A stretch of 64,000 nt of DNA from Macquaria australasica (lineage: Eukaryota; Chordata; Actinopteri; Centrarchiformes; Percichthyidae): assembly GCA_005408345.1 (NCBI GenBank), contig SEMN01000162.1:951942-1015941 (forward strand). The letters run 5' to 3'. Below the pieces are notes generated by a model. The model was not told the origin of the DNA. It worked only from the letters and a program-made list of their open reading frames with translations, and made no database searches. Positions 63,889-64,000 of the stretch are shown here, one piece after another. The position numbers were made by a program, and so were the translations under genes. Numbering within the stretch: the first letter of the stretch is position 1; each line of letters starts with the position of its first letter.

Positions 63889-64000
63889 TGTCGGTTCTGT
63901 GCGCTCGAGCCTCGGACCGGTCCGGTTCTGTCTGAGAGGGATGGGGGGGGGGCGGTTCTGCAAGTGAGCTCGCGGCTAAAACGGTGGGATGCTGTGCTGC
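63889..64000 (-). other. fscn1 5' UTR / upstream sequence
   Basis: GC-rich sequence upstream of the fscn1 ATG, continuing the CpG-rich composition of exon 1. The frame stays open upstream, but no ATG precedes the assigned start. No TATA box was seen; the transcription start is unknown. Confidence 0.4.

Noticed and set aside
63889..63963. N-terminal extension of fascin upstream of the ATG at 63886-63888
   Set aside because: The frame is open, but its first codon is TTG and no ATG is present. The downstream ATG aligns with the human start and has A at -3.

Overview
This window is vertebrate nuclear DNA, almost certainly from a ray-finned (probably percomorph) fish. It has long GT-AG introns, abundant (CA/TG)n microsatellites, short inverted-repeat DNA elements of teleost type, and a fish L2-like LINE. 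Three protein-coding genes can be read exon by exon. There are no bacterial or phage features, and no tRNA, rRNA or CRISPR was recognised.

Layout. (1) Positions 1-4052 are intronic or upstream sequence of smurf1 with repeats: a RecQ-helicase-like relic, a hAT-type MITE with perfect 8-bp target duplications, and one copy of an interspersed MITE called family A here. (2) Positions 4053-12179 (+) hold 17 coding exons of smurf1, a C2-WW-WW-HECT ubiquitin ligase. Its first coding exon lies outside the window. The 3' UTR runs to about 13.8 kb. (3) Positions about 14.3-39.6 kb (+) hold rnf216 (TRIAD3), an RBR ubiquitin ligase with 16 coding exons and 1032 codons. A ZNF143-type promoter motif lies upstream. 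Introns carry a broken L2-like LINE (19.85-22.9 kb, minus) and an LTR-retrotransposon remnant with 5' LTR, tRNA-Pro-type primer site and partial gag (35.2-36.86 kb, minus). (4) Positions 39.6-46.2 kb are intergenic: repeats, an orphan promoter-like cluster and a palindromic RFX X-box. (5) Positions about 46.2-63.9 kb (-) hold fscn1 (fascin), 5 coding exons and 498 aa, convergent with rnf216. Its 11.3-kb first intron holds nested repeats and two enhancer-like motif clusters.

The two ligases use different thioester chemistries (HECT and RBR). In mammals SMURF1 acts on SMADs and RhoA, and RNF216 on Arc and innate-immune adaptors; fascin bundles actin. All three touch cytoskeletal or signalling turnover, but they are separate transcription units and nothing in the sequence shows co-regulation. 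The convergent rnf216-fscn1 arrangement matches the known mammalian neighbourhood. I found no convincing undescribed biological system. The most unusual features are dinucleotide repeats abutting several rnf216 splice donors, expanded low-complexity tracts in both ligases, nested MITEs, and isolated high-quality regulatory motifs (CArG box, X-box, CRE).
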